15,833 nucleotides of DNA from Acetivibrio sp964564015 (GTDB lineage Bacteria; Bacillota; Clostridia; Acetivibrionales; Acetivibrionaceae), in contig CAZLZR010000091.1 in NCBI GenBank assembly GCA_964564015.1, forward strand, positions 1 through 15,833, written 5' to 3'. Of the stretch, positions 5,092-12,442 are shown piece after piece; within the stretch, counting starts at the first letter, position 1, and every line of letters begins with the position of its first letter. Below the pieces are notes generated by a model. The model saw nothing but the letters and a program-made list of their open reading frames with translations. It was not told the DNA's origin and did not search any database. The position numbers and the translations under genes are program-made.

Positions 5092-7803
5092 ATGTACAAC
5101 GCGTTTTATACATCGTCCATCTTAGCAATGCTGCCCCCGCAGATGTTAAAGAAAAGTGAAAAGAATGAAGAGTGGTGGCAAAACTGTATGGATGCACTGG
5201 AGTCTGTGGGCAGAAGCCAGTTTATACAAAATATGAGATTCGTAGAAAACTACGAACTTGTAAAAGGACGTTTTATATATAAGCACTATTTTGAAGAAGA
5301 TGACTACTCTGATATGATTGGTCAACTTACAAAAGAGTTTGCAATTCCTTCATACTTAAGACATTATGATATTGCATCAAAGGTAGTAAACACACTATCT
5401 GGTGAATGGCAAACAAGACCAGATTTTTTTAGAGTTAAAGCTCATGATGAAAAGACTGGAAATGAGTATCAAAGAACTCAAACTGACCTATTACAGAAAT
5501 ATGTAATGGCTAAGATAAATGCCGAAGTAAGTCGTAAATTACTTGAGATGGGAGTTGATGAGAATAAACAAGATTTCAACTCTGATGAAGAAATGCAAGC
5601 TTATCAAAAGCAAGTAGAACAGTTAAAGCAACAGCTTACTCCCCCACAAATTTCTGAATACATGAAGACAACATGGAGTTCTTCAGCAGAACTATGGGGA
5701 CAACATCAGTTAGAGCTTGACCGTAAACGCTTCAAATTTCTAGAAAAAGAGAAAGTTGAATTTGAAGATATGCTAATTGCAGATAGATGCTTTAGACACT
5801 TTTACTTAACACCTAATGGTTATAACCAAGAAACTTGGAACCCTATAAATGTATTTTTTCATAAATCTCCTGATGTAAACTATATTGAAGATGGAGATTA
5901 TGTGGGTCGTGTATTTTATCTTACAGTATCTGATATTATTGATAGATACGGTTATAAGATGAAAAAAGAAGATATTGAACATCTTCAAGAACTAGCCAAA
6001 CCAAAAGATAAACATTGGAATTATGCTGCTGGTACTGAATATGTTTATGAAAATTATATGATGCCTTTTAAAGGGTATCCAGCATATGACATTGTAAGAC
6101 AATCACAAGGATTTCTTCAACCAGAAAATAATTTACCTTATTTAGATAGTAATTTCTTTACTAGTCTATATGGTGGTCGTTATTTTAATGAAAGAAGAGG
6201 TTATTTTTTTGTTGTTGAAGGTTATTGGAAATCACAAGAAAAAATTGGCAAACTAATATTTAAAGACCCTGAAACTGGACAAATAAGAAAAGTCTATGTA
6301 GATGAAGATTTTGTAGTTCCGGCTAATTTTAAAGAAATAGATTCTGTATTTGATGAATCTAATGAAGAAAATACTGTGACATGGACTTGGGTAAATAGAA
6401 CATGGAAAGGAACTAAAATTTGTGTTAAAAATCATGCCGGCTTTACTTCTGATATTTATGTAGATGTTAAACCTACAGATTTTCAATTTAAAGCAGATAA
6501 TAATTTATACGGCTCAAAATTACCGGTTTGTGGACAAGTATTTAGCATAAGAAATTCTCAGTCTCAATCACTTGTAGATTTAATAAAGCCTCACCAAATT
6601 GGTCATAACGTAGCTATGAACCAAGCTTATGCTGAAATGCAAAAAGATTATGGTAAATTCCTTATCATGGATGTTAATATGTTCCCTGATAAGAAAGACT
6701 GGGGAGGAGCAAAAGCATATGAAAGATTTATGCTTATTGCTAAAGAGCTTGGAGTAACTGTAGTAGATACTTCTCCTGCAAACGTACAAGGTGCTGCTGG
6801 TATAGCTGGTGGTCATTATCCTAAAGAAATTGACTTAGATGCTTCAGCAAGAATACTTTCAAGACTTAAAATAGCAGAAGCATTTGAAGAATTTGCTCTT
6901 AAACAAGTTGGTTTTAACCAGTATCGTTTAGGACAGCAATCTAATTCAACACCTGTTGGTACTGCAGAAGCAGGACAAACACGTTCATTTGCACAAACAG
7001 AATCCTACTTTACTAACTTTAGTAACTATATCCAAAGATGTAATAAAATGAACTTGGATATAGCTCAATATGTACAATCTAAAGAACAAGATGTTACAGT
7101 TACTTATGTTAAATCTGACCTAAGTAGAGCTTTTGTAAAAATACTTGGAACTGACCTTTTACTATCAGACCTCCACGTATATGTATCTAATTCTCAAGAA
7201 GATATTAGACAACTTGAAAGTTTAAAACAACTTGCTTTAAGTAATAATACTACAAATGCAACGGTTGTAGACCTTGCTGAAATTATTACATCTAATTCTC
7301 CTGCTCAAATTAAGATTAAACTTAAAGAATCTTATGACAAGCAGCAACAAAGACTTGACCAACAATTCCAACTTGAGCAACAAAAGATTGACCAGCAAAA
7401 ACAACTGGAAGAACTTAAGATGCAACAAGAAAGTGCTGACCTTGATAAGACTCTTGAGAATAAAAAAGAAGTGGCTTATATCACTACTTTTGGAAGACAA
7501 CAAGATAATCTTAAAGACCAGAATACAGACCAAACTCCAGATATTCTAGAGTATGATAAACTTGGTCAAAAACAACAAGAAGCTTCCGATAAGATTGAAG
7601 CTCAACGTGAAAAAACTTCTTTAGAAAGAGATAAAGCAATTTCAGAACATGATTATAGAATGAAAAAGCTTGAACTTGATAAAAAGAAGATAGAAGCTGG
7701 TCTACAAGTAGAAGAAAAGAAACTAGATTATGCTAAAATAATGAAAGGAAAAGAGCTTGAACAGAAGGCAAAAGCTGATAAAATTAAGAAGAAAACTAAG
7801 TAA
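5092..7803 (+). CDS. Portal protein
   Basis: This 903-residue protein directly follows TerL and precedes scaffold and capsid genes, the canonical place of the portal. The dodecameric portal forms the ring at one capsid vertex through which DNA is packaged and ejected and on which the neck assembles. The N-terminal three quarters are aromatic-rich and mixed alpha/beta, with clip and wing-like segments (e.g. LSGEWQTRPDFFRVKAHDEK near residues 103-122). Residues from about 745 to the end form a long Gln/Lys/Glu-rich coiled coil, as in the large portals of crAss-like phages, probably reaching into the capsid. A dedicated promoter precedes it. Identification is mainly by order, size and architecture. 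Confidence 0.85.
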   Translation: MYNAFYTSSILAMLPPQMLKKSEKNEEWWQNCMDALESVGRSQFIQNMRFVENYELVKGRFIYKHYFEEDDYSDMIGQLTKEFAIPSYLRHYDIASKVVNTLSGEWQTRPDFFRVKAHDEKTGNEYQRTQTDLLQKYVMAKINAEVSRKLLEMGVDENKQDFNSDEEMQAYQKQVEQLKQQLTPPQISEYMKTTWSSSAELWGQHQLELDRKRFKFLEKEKVEFEDMLIADRCFRHFYLTPNGYNQETWNPINVFFHKSPDVNYIEDGDYVGRVFYLTVSDIIDRYGYKMKKEDIEHLQELAKPKDKHWNYAAGTEYVYENYMMPFKGYPAYDIVRQSQGFLQPENNLPYLDSNFFTSLYGGRYFNERRGYFFVVEGYWKSQEKIGKLIFKDPETGQIRKVYVDEDFVVPANFKEIDSVFDESNEENTVTWTWVNRTWKGTKICVKNHAGFTSDIYVDVKPTDFQFKADNNLYGSKLPVCGQVFSIRNSQSQSLVDLIKPHQIGHNVAMNQAYAEMQKDYGKFLIMDVNMFPDKKDWGGAKAYERFMLIAKELGVTVVDTSPANVQGAAGIAGGHYPKEIDLDASARILSRLKIAEAFEEFALKQVGFNQYRLGQQSNSTPVGTAEAGQTRSFAQTESYFTNFSNYIQRCNKMNLDIAQYVQSKEQDVTVTYVKSDLSRAFVKILGTDLLLSDLHVYVSNSQEDIRQLESLKQLALSNNTTNATVVDLAEIITSNSPAQIKIKLKESYDKQQQRLDQQFQLEQQKIDQQKQLEELKMQQESADLDKTLENKKEVAYITTFGRQQDNLKDQNTDQTPDILEYDKLGQKQQEASDKIEAQREKTSLERDKAISEHDYRMKKLELDKKKIEAGLQVEEKKLDYAKIMKGKELEQKAKADKIKKKTK

Positions 7804-7833
7804 TGCCATAATAGCTCAAACTTTTTCATACGT

Positions 7834-7864
7834 TTTATTAATTCAATTTAATTAATTACCTTTG
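7834..7864 (+). promoter_or_regulatory. Bacteroides-type promoter of the capsid operon
   Basis: TACCTTTG (7857-7864) is an exact TAnnTTTG -7 box, with TTTA at 7834-7837 exactly 19 nt upstream. The gap between portal and scaffold-like genes is otherwise empty. A transcript starting near 7871 would carry a leader of about 30 nt ending in the AAAACCAATTA motif. It should drive 7903-14335. Confidence 0.65.
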
Positions 7865-7890
7865 TATTCACTGACAATCAAGAACTTAAA

Positions 7891-7901
7891 AAAACCAATT
7901 A
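7891..7901 (+). promoter_or_regulatory. AAAACCAATTA leader motif, second copy
   Basis: This is an exact copy of the 11-mer at 928-938, ending one base before the ATG at 7903. See that entry for the possible role in initiation. Confidence 0.4.
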
Positions 7902-7902
7902 T

Positions 7903-9126
7903 ATGATAGGAGATTTAAACACTTCTGTTGCAACTATTTCACCTGAAAGTTTAGATGCTTTATTCTCAGAAACACCTGATAATCAAGTAAATGCAAATAA
8001 TCTGAACCTTCCTACTGGTAATGATAAACCACTTCAAGTAAGTACATCATCTAATTTTAATGTAGAAACAATAGATTTAGATAAACTTGATGAAGTTAAA
8101 ACTGAAACTAAACCTAAAGAGGAAGAGAAAACTGAGGAAGAAGTAGAAAAAGTAGAAGAAGTAAAGAAACCTGAAGAGGTTAAAAAAGAGGAAGAGAAAA
8201 CTGAAGAAGAAAAAGCTCAGGAAGAAACTTTACTAGCTGAAAGAAAAGCTCTTCTTAAAACAAGTGTTCAATATCTTATAGAAAAAGGTCTTTTTAAGGA
8301 TTTTGAAGGTAGTGAAGAATTAGAAGTTACAGATGATATTTTTGCTCAACTTCTTGAAAAACAAGTAGAAGCAAAAGTTGATGAACTATATACAAGCAGA
8401 AAAAAATCTACAGGAGAGTTCGGTGAAGCCGTACTTGAATATGTAGAAAACGGTGGAGATGCTGACAAATTAATTGACCTCTTTAAAGAGAGAAAAGCAA
8501 TAGAAGAATTTGACATTTCTACAGATGATTCTAAAAAAGCCCTTGTAACTAAGTGGTATAAAGAAGTACACGGTTGGAAATCCGATAAGATTAATAAATA
8601 TCTTAATACTTTAGAAGCAGAAGATAACGCATTAGACTCTGAAGCTGAAGAAATTAAGAGTAAGTACGAAGAAAACTACAAACATCAGTTACAAGAACTT
8701 CAACAACAACAGCTTGATTATAATAAAGCTCAACAAGAAAAACAAAAAGTCTTTGAGAGCAATATAAGCAAAGTAATTGATTCTAATCAAGAATTCGATA
8801 GTAAAAGAAAACAATTACTGAAAAATTCAATCTTTAAATTTAAAACACTTGAAGATGGAACTAAAGTAAATGATTTCTATTTAAAATTTGCTGAATGGCA
8901 AAATGACCCTTCAAAATATATTGAACTTGCAGAGTTCATATTAGATAAAGACGGTTATCTTAAAAGAAAAGCTATCGAAGTAGAAAATAAAGTAACAGAC
9001 AAGACGTTTAACTTTATAAAAAGAAACGGAACTCTTGATAAAAATAAAGGAAGTAATCACGTTGAAAAAGGTTCAGCAAGTTCTTCCAAAGAAAGTGGTA
9101 CTGACTTTTCAGTAATATTCAAATAA
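7903..9126 (+). CDS. Scaffold-like acidic coiled-coil protein
   Basis: This 407-residue protein sits between portal and capsid genes, where many phages keep the scaffolding protein that shapes the prohead and leaves before or during packaging. Residues 1-60 are polar and disordered-looking. Residues 65-110 are an almost pure Glu/Lys/Val tract carrying two KEEEKTEEE copies. Residues 110-300 are helical and charged with Gln-rich coiled coil (LQELQQQQLDYNKAQQEKQK). The tail is Ser/Gly/Lys-rich. Size, acidity and helicity fit a scaffold; no protease motif is visible. It could also be an internal capsid or cargo protein. Confidence 0.7.
   Translation: MIGDLNTSVATISPESLDALFSETPDNQVNANNLNLPTGNDKPLQVSTSSNFNVETIDLDKLDEVKTETKPKEEEKTEEEVEKVEEVKKPEEVKKEEEKTEEEKAQEETLLAERKALLKTSVQYLIEKGLFKDFEGSEELEVTDDIFAQLLEKQVEAKVDELYTSRKKSTGEFGEAVLEYVENGGDADKLIDLFKERKAIEEFDISTDDSKKALVTKWYKEVHGWKSDKINKYLNTLEAEDNALDSEAEEIKSKYEENYKHQLQELQQQQLDYNKAQQEKQKVFESNISKVIDSNQEFDSKRKQLLKNSIFKFKTLEDGTKVNDFYLKFAEWQNDPSKYIELAEFILDKDGYLKRKAIEVENKVTDKTFNFIKRNGTLDKNKGSNHVEKGSASSSKESGTDFSVIFK
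8116..8211 (+). repeat. Direct repeat inside the scaffold-like gene
   Basis: Two 27-nt copies, 8116-8142 and 8185-8211, differ at one base and are offset by 69 nt (23 codons). Both encode KEEEKTEEE (residues 72-80 and 95-103). The repeat lies in the acidic low-complexity tract and can expand or contract without frameshift, so length variation between relatives is likely. Confidence 0.8.
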
Positions 9127-9149
9127 ATTTAAAGTAAAAATTAACAATC

Positions 9150-10817
9150 ATGTCAGAATTTAAAGTACCGACATTAAATCAAATTAATAACTCGGTTATT
9201 GTTGGACAAACTAAGTTCGACCCAAAGAAGTTCACAGATTTGAACTTTTTGTATAACAACTACAGTAAAGATTCTTTTACTGTTTATAAGGGTCTTATCG
9301 CTCTTTGGAACCAGCGTAGTATTATTAATACTCCGTTGATTAACATGACTGAGCTTAAGAATAACGTAATGTACGTTCCTAATACAGAAGGTCGTTTCCG
9401 TTATAGTGTTCCTTATGAATTGGGTCTTCCTTTCGTTGTTGAGGATTTAGAAAAAGACAACGATAAACCCGGTCTTGATGGTCAGCGTTTCAAACTTAAA
9501 CTTAATGAAAACTGCTATCAAAATACAGACCGTCTTACAGCCGATTTCCGTGATGGTATCGAGCTATATGTAACAGAAGATGAAATTGTAGAAGAAGCTG
9601 ATGGTTTCGTTTATACAGTTGAAATCGTTTCTAAAAATCGTAAAGGTACTTACTATCCGAAAGCTTGGCTTCAGCCCGGTGTTCAGTACATGAAAGTAGC
9701 TAACGTAAACAACGAGTACGATACTCAAAAATCTTCTATTTCTTCAGAAGGTCTTCGTACTGGTTTTATGCACCTTGAAATGGAACTTGGTGGTGGACAC
9801 CGTTCTGTAAATCACTGGATTACAGGTTATGCTGATATGGCTCGTATTGATGAGTCTAAGCATCCTCAACTTGCCTTCATCAACCAACGTCTTGAAGGTA
9901 TGGGTTCTACAATGGTTTATATGAACAAAGACCCCAAAACAGGTGCTCCCCTTCCTAAATCATTAACTTGGCAGCCTACTATTGAAGTATTACTTCGTGC
10001 TGAAATGGAAATGATGACCGAAAAAGACCTTATGTGGGCTAAAGGTGGTTTCGCTACAGGTTCTGGTCGCCGTTCTCTCCGTATTGGTGCTGGTCTTTAT
10101 GAGCAACTTCGTAATGGTAACAGATATATCTATAACAAGATTACTCTTAACCTTATCGAATCTGCAGTAGCCAACCTTTACTCAAAATCAGGCGTGCCCA
10201 TTGAGCAACGTAGAACTAAAGTAATGACTGGTACTGGTGGTATGATTCAAATCTCCAAAGAACTTGAAGATAGATTCAAACAAACAGTTCCGTTCTTAAC
10301 AAATACAGGTGATGTTCCGGGTGGAGTTCTTTTCGGTAAAGACTCAATGAACCTTGGATTTGGTTACAGATTCGTTAAATTCATCTCTCCTGTTGCAGGA
10401 TTGCTTGAGTTCGAAATCAACCCCGCACTTGATAATGTTTACAACAGCAGAACTCAGGATGGTCTTATCGGTGAATATCCGATTGAATCATATACTTATA
10501 TGATTATGGACGTAACTGACGGTAAAGTAAGTAATGCTGCTGCTAGAGTAGACAACGTAAAATACCGTGTTGATGATGGTTTCAATAGTAACGCTAATAT
10601 CGTTCTTGTTAAACCTCAAAACTATGGTGAACTCTATTGGGGTTACATTGTAGGTACACACTCTCCTCTCGGCCCCGCCGCTATGAAGGGTATGATGTCT
10701 GCTAACCACCATGACGGTTATCAAATTTGGATGAAAGCTTTCTCCAACATTTGGGTAAAAGACGTAACTAAGACTCTTATTATAGAAAAGGCTAGACCTT
10801 CCTATACATTGTCTTAA
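9150..10817 (+). CDS. Major capsid protein (HK97-fold)
   Basis: This 555-residue protein would form the icosahedral shell. Its place after portal and scaffold, its size, and the C-terminal GYQIWMKAFSNIWVKDVTKT segment, which resembles capsid proteins of crAss-like phages, support the call. The middle (residues about 275-300, EVLLRAEMEMMTEKDLMWAKG) looks like the long spine helix region of the HK97 fold. No N-terminal delta domain or cleavage site is obvious. Codon use marks high expression: 17 of 25 arginines are CGT by hand count against 7 AGA, the reverse of TerL, and GGT, CTT and GTT are common. There is no promoter in the 23-nt gap, so it is read from 7834-7864. Confidence 0.88.
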   Translation: MSEFKVPTLNQINNSVIVGQTKFDPKKFTDLNFLYNNYSKDSFTVYKGLIALWNQRSIINTPLINMTELKNNVMYVPNTEGRFRYSVPYELGLPFVVEDLEKDNDKPGLDGQRFKLKLNENCYQNTDRLTADFRDGIELYVTEDEIVEEADGFVYTVEIVSKNRKGTYYPKAWLQPGVQYMKVANVNNEYDTQKSSISSEGLRTGFMHLEMELGGGHRSVNHWITGYADMARIDESKHPQLAFINQRLEGMGSTMVYMNKDPKTGAPLPKSLTWQPTIEVLLRAEMEMMTEKDLMWAKGGFATGSGRRSLRIGAGLYEQLRNGNRYIYNKITLNLIESAVANLYSKSGVPIEQRRTKVMTGTGGMIQISKELEDRFKQTVPFLTNTGDVPGGVLFGKDSMNLGFGYRFVKFISPVAGLLEFEINPALDNVYNSRTQDGLIGEYPIESYTYMIMDVTDGKVSNAAARVDNVKYRVDDGFNSNANIVLVKPQNYGELYWGYIVGTHSPLGPAAMKGMMSANHHDGYQIWMKAFSNIWVKDVTKTLIIEKARPSYTLS

Positions 10818-10826
10818 TATATAAGT

Positions 10827-10851
10827 CGTTGGGCGATAACGCAAAAAGCGC
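10827..10851 (+). other. Small GC-rich palindromes after the capsid gene
   Basis: The 59-nt gap after the capsid gene holds the only GC-rich patch here: GCG-ATAA-CGC (10833-10842) and CGC-AAAAA-GCG (10840-10850), which share bases and so are mutually exclusive hairpins. No long U tract follows directly. It may be a weak attenuator or an RNA-stability or processing element that sets the excess of capsid message over downstream genes. Confidence 0.3.
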
Positions 10852-10864
10852 AAATTTCTTTTAA

Positions 10865-10874
10865 AAAACCAGTA
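10865..10874 (+). promoter_or_regulatory. AAAACCAGTA leader motif, variant copy
   Basis: AAAACCAGTA ends two bases before the ATG at 10877. It differs from the AAAACCAATTA copies at 928 and 7891 after AAAACCA. There is no promoter box here, so if the motif matters it acts in translation or RNA processing more than in transcription. Confidence 0.35.
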
Positions 10875-10876
10875 AT

Positions 10877-11752
10877 ATGATATACGATAAAGTAACTATC
10901 AAACAAATCCCTGATGATGTAGCATCATTAACAGGGTTAAATAAGTACAACAGAAGTAAAATGCCGTCAACTGGAGATTTTCTCCAGCCTGCTATAGAAG
11001 GTGGAAGGGCAGTTACAGGAATAGACGAAGACAGTTTTCAAATTCAAAGAATTAAAGATGACTTTGAAAGAGAAAAAGTAGCAAAAGAAACTAAAGCTCT
11101 TCGTGAAAGTCTTGAAAAACTAACAGGTAAAGACCTTAGTGCAACAAGTCCTTTTTGGGAAACATTTGGTGTAAGACTTTCTAGTGATTCTGACCTAGTT
11201 CTTAATCGTGCAAATCCTATAGATGTAATAAGATACCATGTTTTAGTATCTAATCACTATGCAATCCCTGATAAAAATAAAGCTGGATTGCCTGAATATA
11301 GGGCTACAAAGTATTACTGTTTTGTAGAGGATAAAGTAAATGATGAAGAAGTTTCTACTCAGATGAGCAGAGATAAAGCTCGTTCTGAACTTCTTAAACT
11401 GTCAGAAGACGAAAATCGTATGGTTATCGTAGGACAGTATCTCGAAGGAGATAAGTATAAAGCTGGTATGAAGCAAATGACTTTATACAAAATGCTCTCT
11501 GATTATATTTCTTCAGTACTTGAACCTGATAATATCAAACGCTTTGTAAAAGCAGTAGGTCTCTCAAATGAAGAACTTCAGTTCAAAATTATTGTTGACC
11601 GTGCTATTAAGAAGAAAATTATCAGACTTAACAAAGGTTACTATCAGAGAGGACAGGTTACTTTAGGTACAAATCCTTTAGAGGTTTACGAAAATCTCAA
11701 GAAACCTGAATTTGCTACAGAATTTTTATCACTTAAAGAAGAATTAGAATAA
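10877..11752 (+). CDS. Structural-region protein of unknown function
   Basis: This 291-residue protein lies between the capsid gene and a connector-like gene. The N-terminal 50 residues are polar and possibly extended (KMPSTGDFLQPAIEGG). Residues about 54-83 form a charged helix (DFEREKVAKETKALRESLEKL). The rest is mixed, with a regular helical C-terminal part containing NIKRFVKAVGLSNEELQFKI and a basic KKKIIRLNKGYYQRG. Position suggests a head completion, auxiliary capsid or cargo protein, but I cannot choose among these. The stop overlaps the next ATG by one base (TAATG), so the two genes are coupled. Confidence 0.7.
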   Translation: MIYDKVTIKQIPDDVASLTGLNKYNRSKMPSTGDFLQPAIEGGRAVTGIDEDSFQIQRIKDDFEREKVAKETKALRESLEKLTGKDLSATSPFWETFGVRLSSDSDLVLNRANPIDVIRYHVLVSNHYAIPDKNKAGLPEYRATKYYCFVEDKVNDEEVSTQMSRDKARSELLKLSEDENRMVIVGQYLEGDKYKAGMKQMTLYKMLSDYISSVLEPDNIKRFVKAVGLSNEELQFKIIVDRAIKKKIIRLNKGYYQRGQVTLGTNPLEVYENLKKPEFATEFLSLKEELE

Positions 11753-12420
11753 TGACCTCTCTGGAAGCATATAACAGCTTTCTTCTTAAACTGAATAGAA
11801 ACGACTCTAACTCTAATATAAATGTTCCAAAAGGTAAATTTGTTATTTCTTACAATGAGCAAGCTAAACGCTGGCTTAAACAGAAATTAAAAAGAAAACT
11901 AGGAACCAATGAGCTAGACGAATTAAACTATTTGCTTGTTGACGACTTATCGTTAAAATCTCAGGGCAAGCATTTAGACCATTTTGATTTCACACTCCCT
12001 GATGACTTCTTTGATATATCAAGTTGTATTTCAATAGCTACAAGAGGTAATTGTACTAGAACACTTGATAACTGGCCTACAAAAGACAAAAATATCAGAA
12101 ATCTTTTAAGAGATGCTAATTTTAAACCCTCTTTTGATTATGAAGAAAGTCTTTGTACAGCAGTAAATAATAAGTTAAAAGTCTATTTTAATGACTTTAA
12201 AATTAAAGAAACATATTTAACTTATTACAGAGAACCAATTAGTATAGACATTGAAGGCTACATAAAAATAGATGGTAGTCATTCAACGAATATAAATCCT
12301 GATTTACCAGATATAGCTGTTAATGAAATAATTAGCAGATGTGTTTTAGAATTTCAGGGTATATCTGAGAACGCTGAAGGATTTCAGATTTCAAAAGATA
12401 GAATTTTAACAGAAGAATAA
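11752..12420 (+). CDS. Connector/neck ring-like protein
   Basis: This is a 222-residue protein. It has an N-terminal helical part (residues 26-60, PKGKFVISYNEQAKRWLKQK), a middle stretch with a TLPDDFFDISSCISIA segment, and a C-terminal part with IEGYIKIDG, NPDLPDIAVNEIISRCVLEF and a final helix (residues 166-222). The pattern of N-P-D-L-P followed by a helix with I-I-x-R resembles head-tail connector (adaptor) proteins in many tailed phages, including the ring proteins below the portal in crAss-like phages. It likely lengthens the neck between portal and tail. Support is pattern and position; a decoration protein is the main alternative. Confidence 0.65.
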   Translation: MTSLEAYNSFLLKLNRNDSNSNINVPKGKFVISYNEQAKRWLKQKLKRKLGTNELDELNYLLVDDLSLKSQGKHLDHFDFTLPDDFFDISSCISIATRGNCTRTLDNWPTKDKNIRNLLRDANFKPSFDYEESLCTAVNNKLKVYFNDFKIKETYLTYYREPISIDIEGYIKIDGSHSTNINPDLPDIAVNEIISRCVLEFQGISENAEGFQISKDRILTEE

Positions 12421-12442
12421 CTTAAACAAAAATTAAACAAAA

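Noticed and set aside
7237..7533. 98-codon minus-strand frame opposite the portal C-terminus.
   Set aside because: Antisense shadow of the coiled-coil region, rich in Leu and Phe because the sense strand is rich in AAG and GAA-type codons.
7274..7549. 91-codon plus-strand frame inside the portal gene.
   Set aside because: A shifted-frame artefact of the Lys/Gln/Leu-rich coiled-coil coding sequence; the leucine- and lysine-heavy product is what such a shift gives.
8116..8211. Possible tandem-repeat or iteron array.
   Set aside because: Only two copies, in frame within a Glu/Lys-rich coding tract; best explained as protein low complexity.
10488..10853. 121-codon minus-strand frame opposite the capsid C-terminus.
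   Set aside because: Overlaps conserved capsid sequence and has no promoter or leader of its own.
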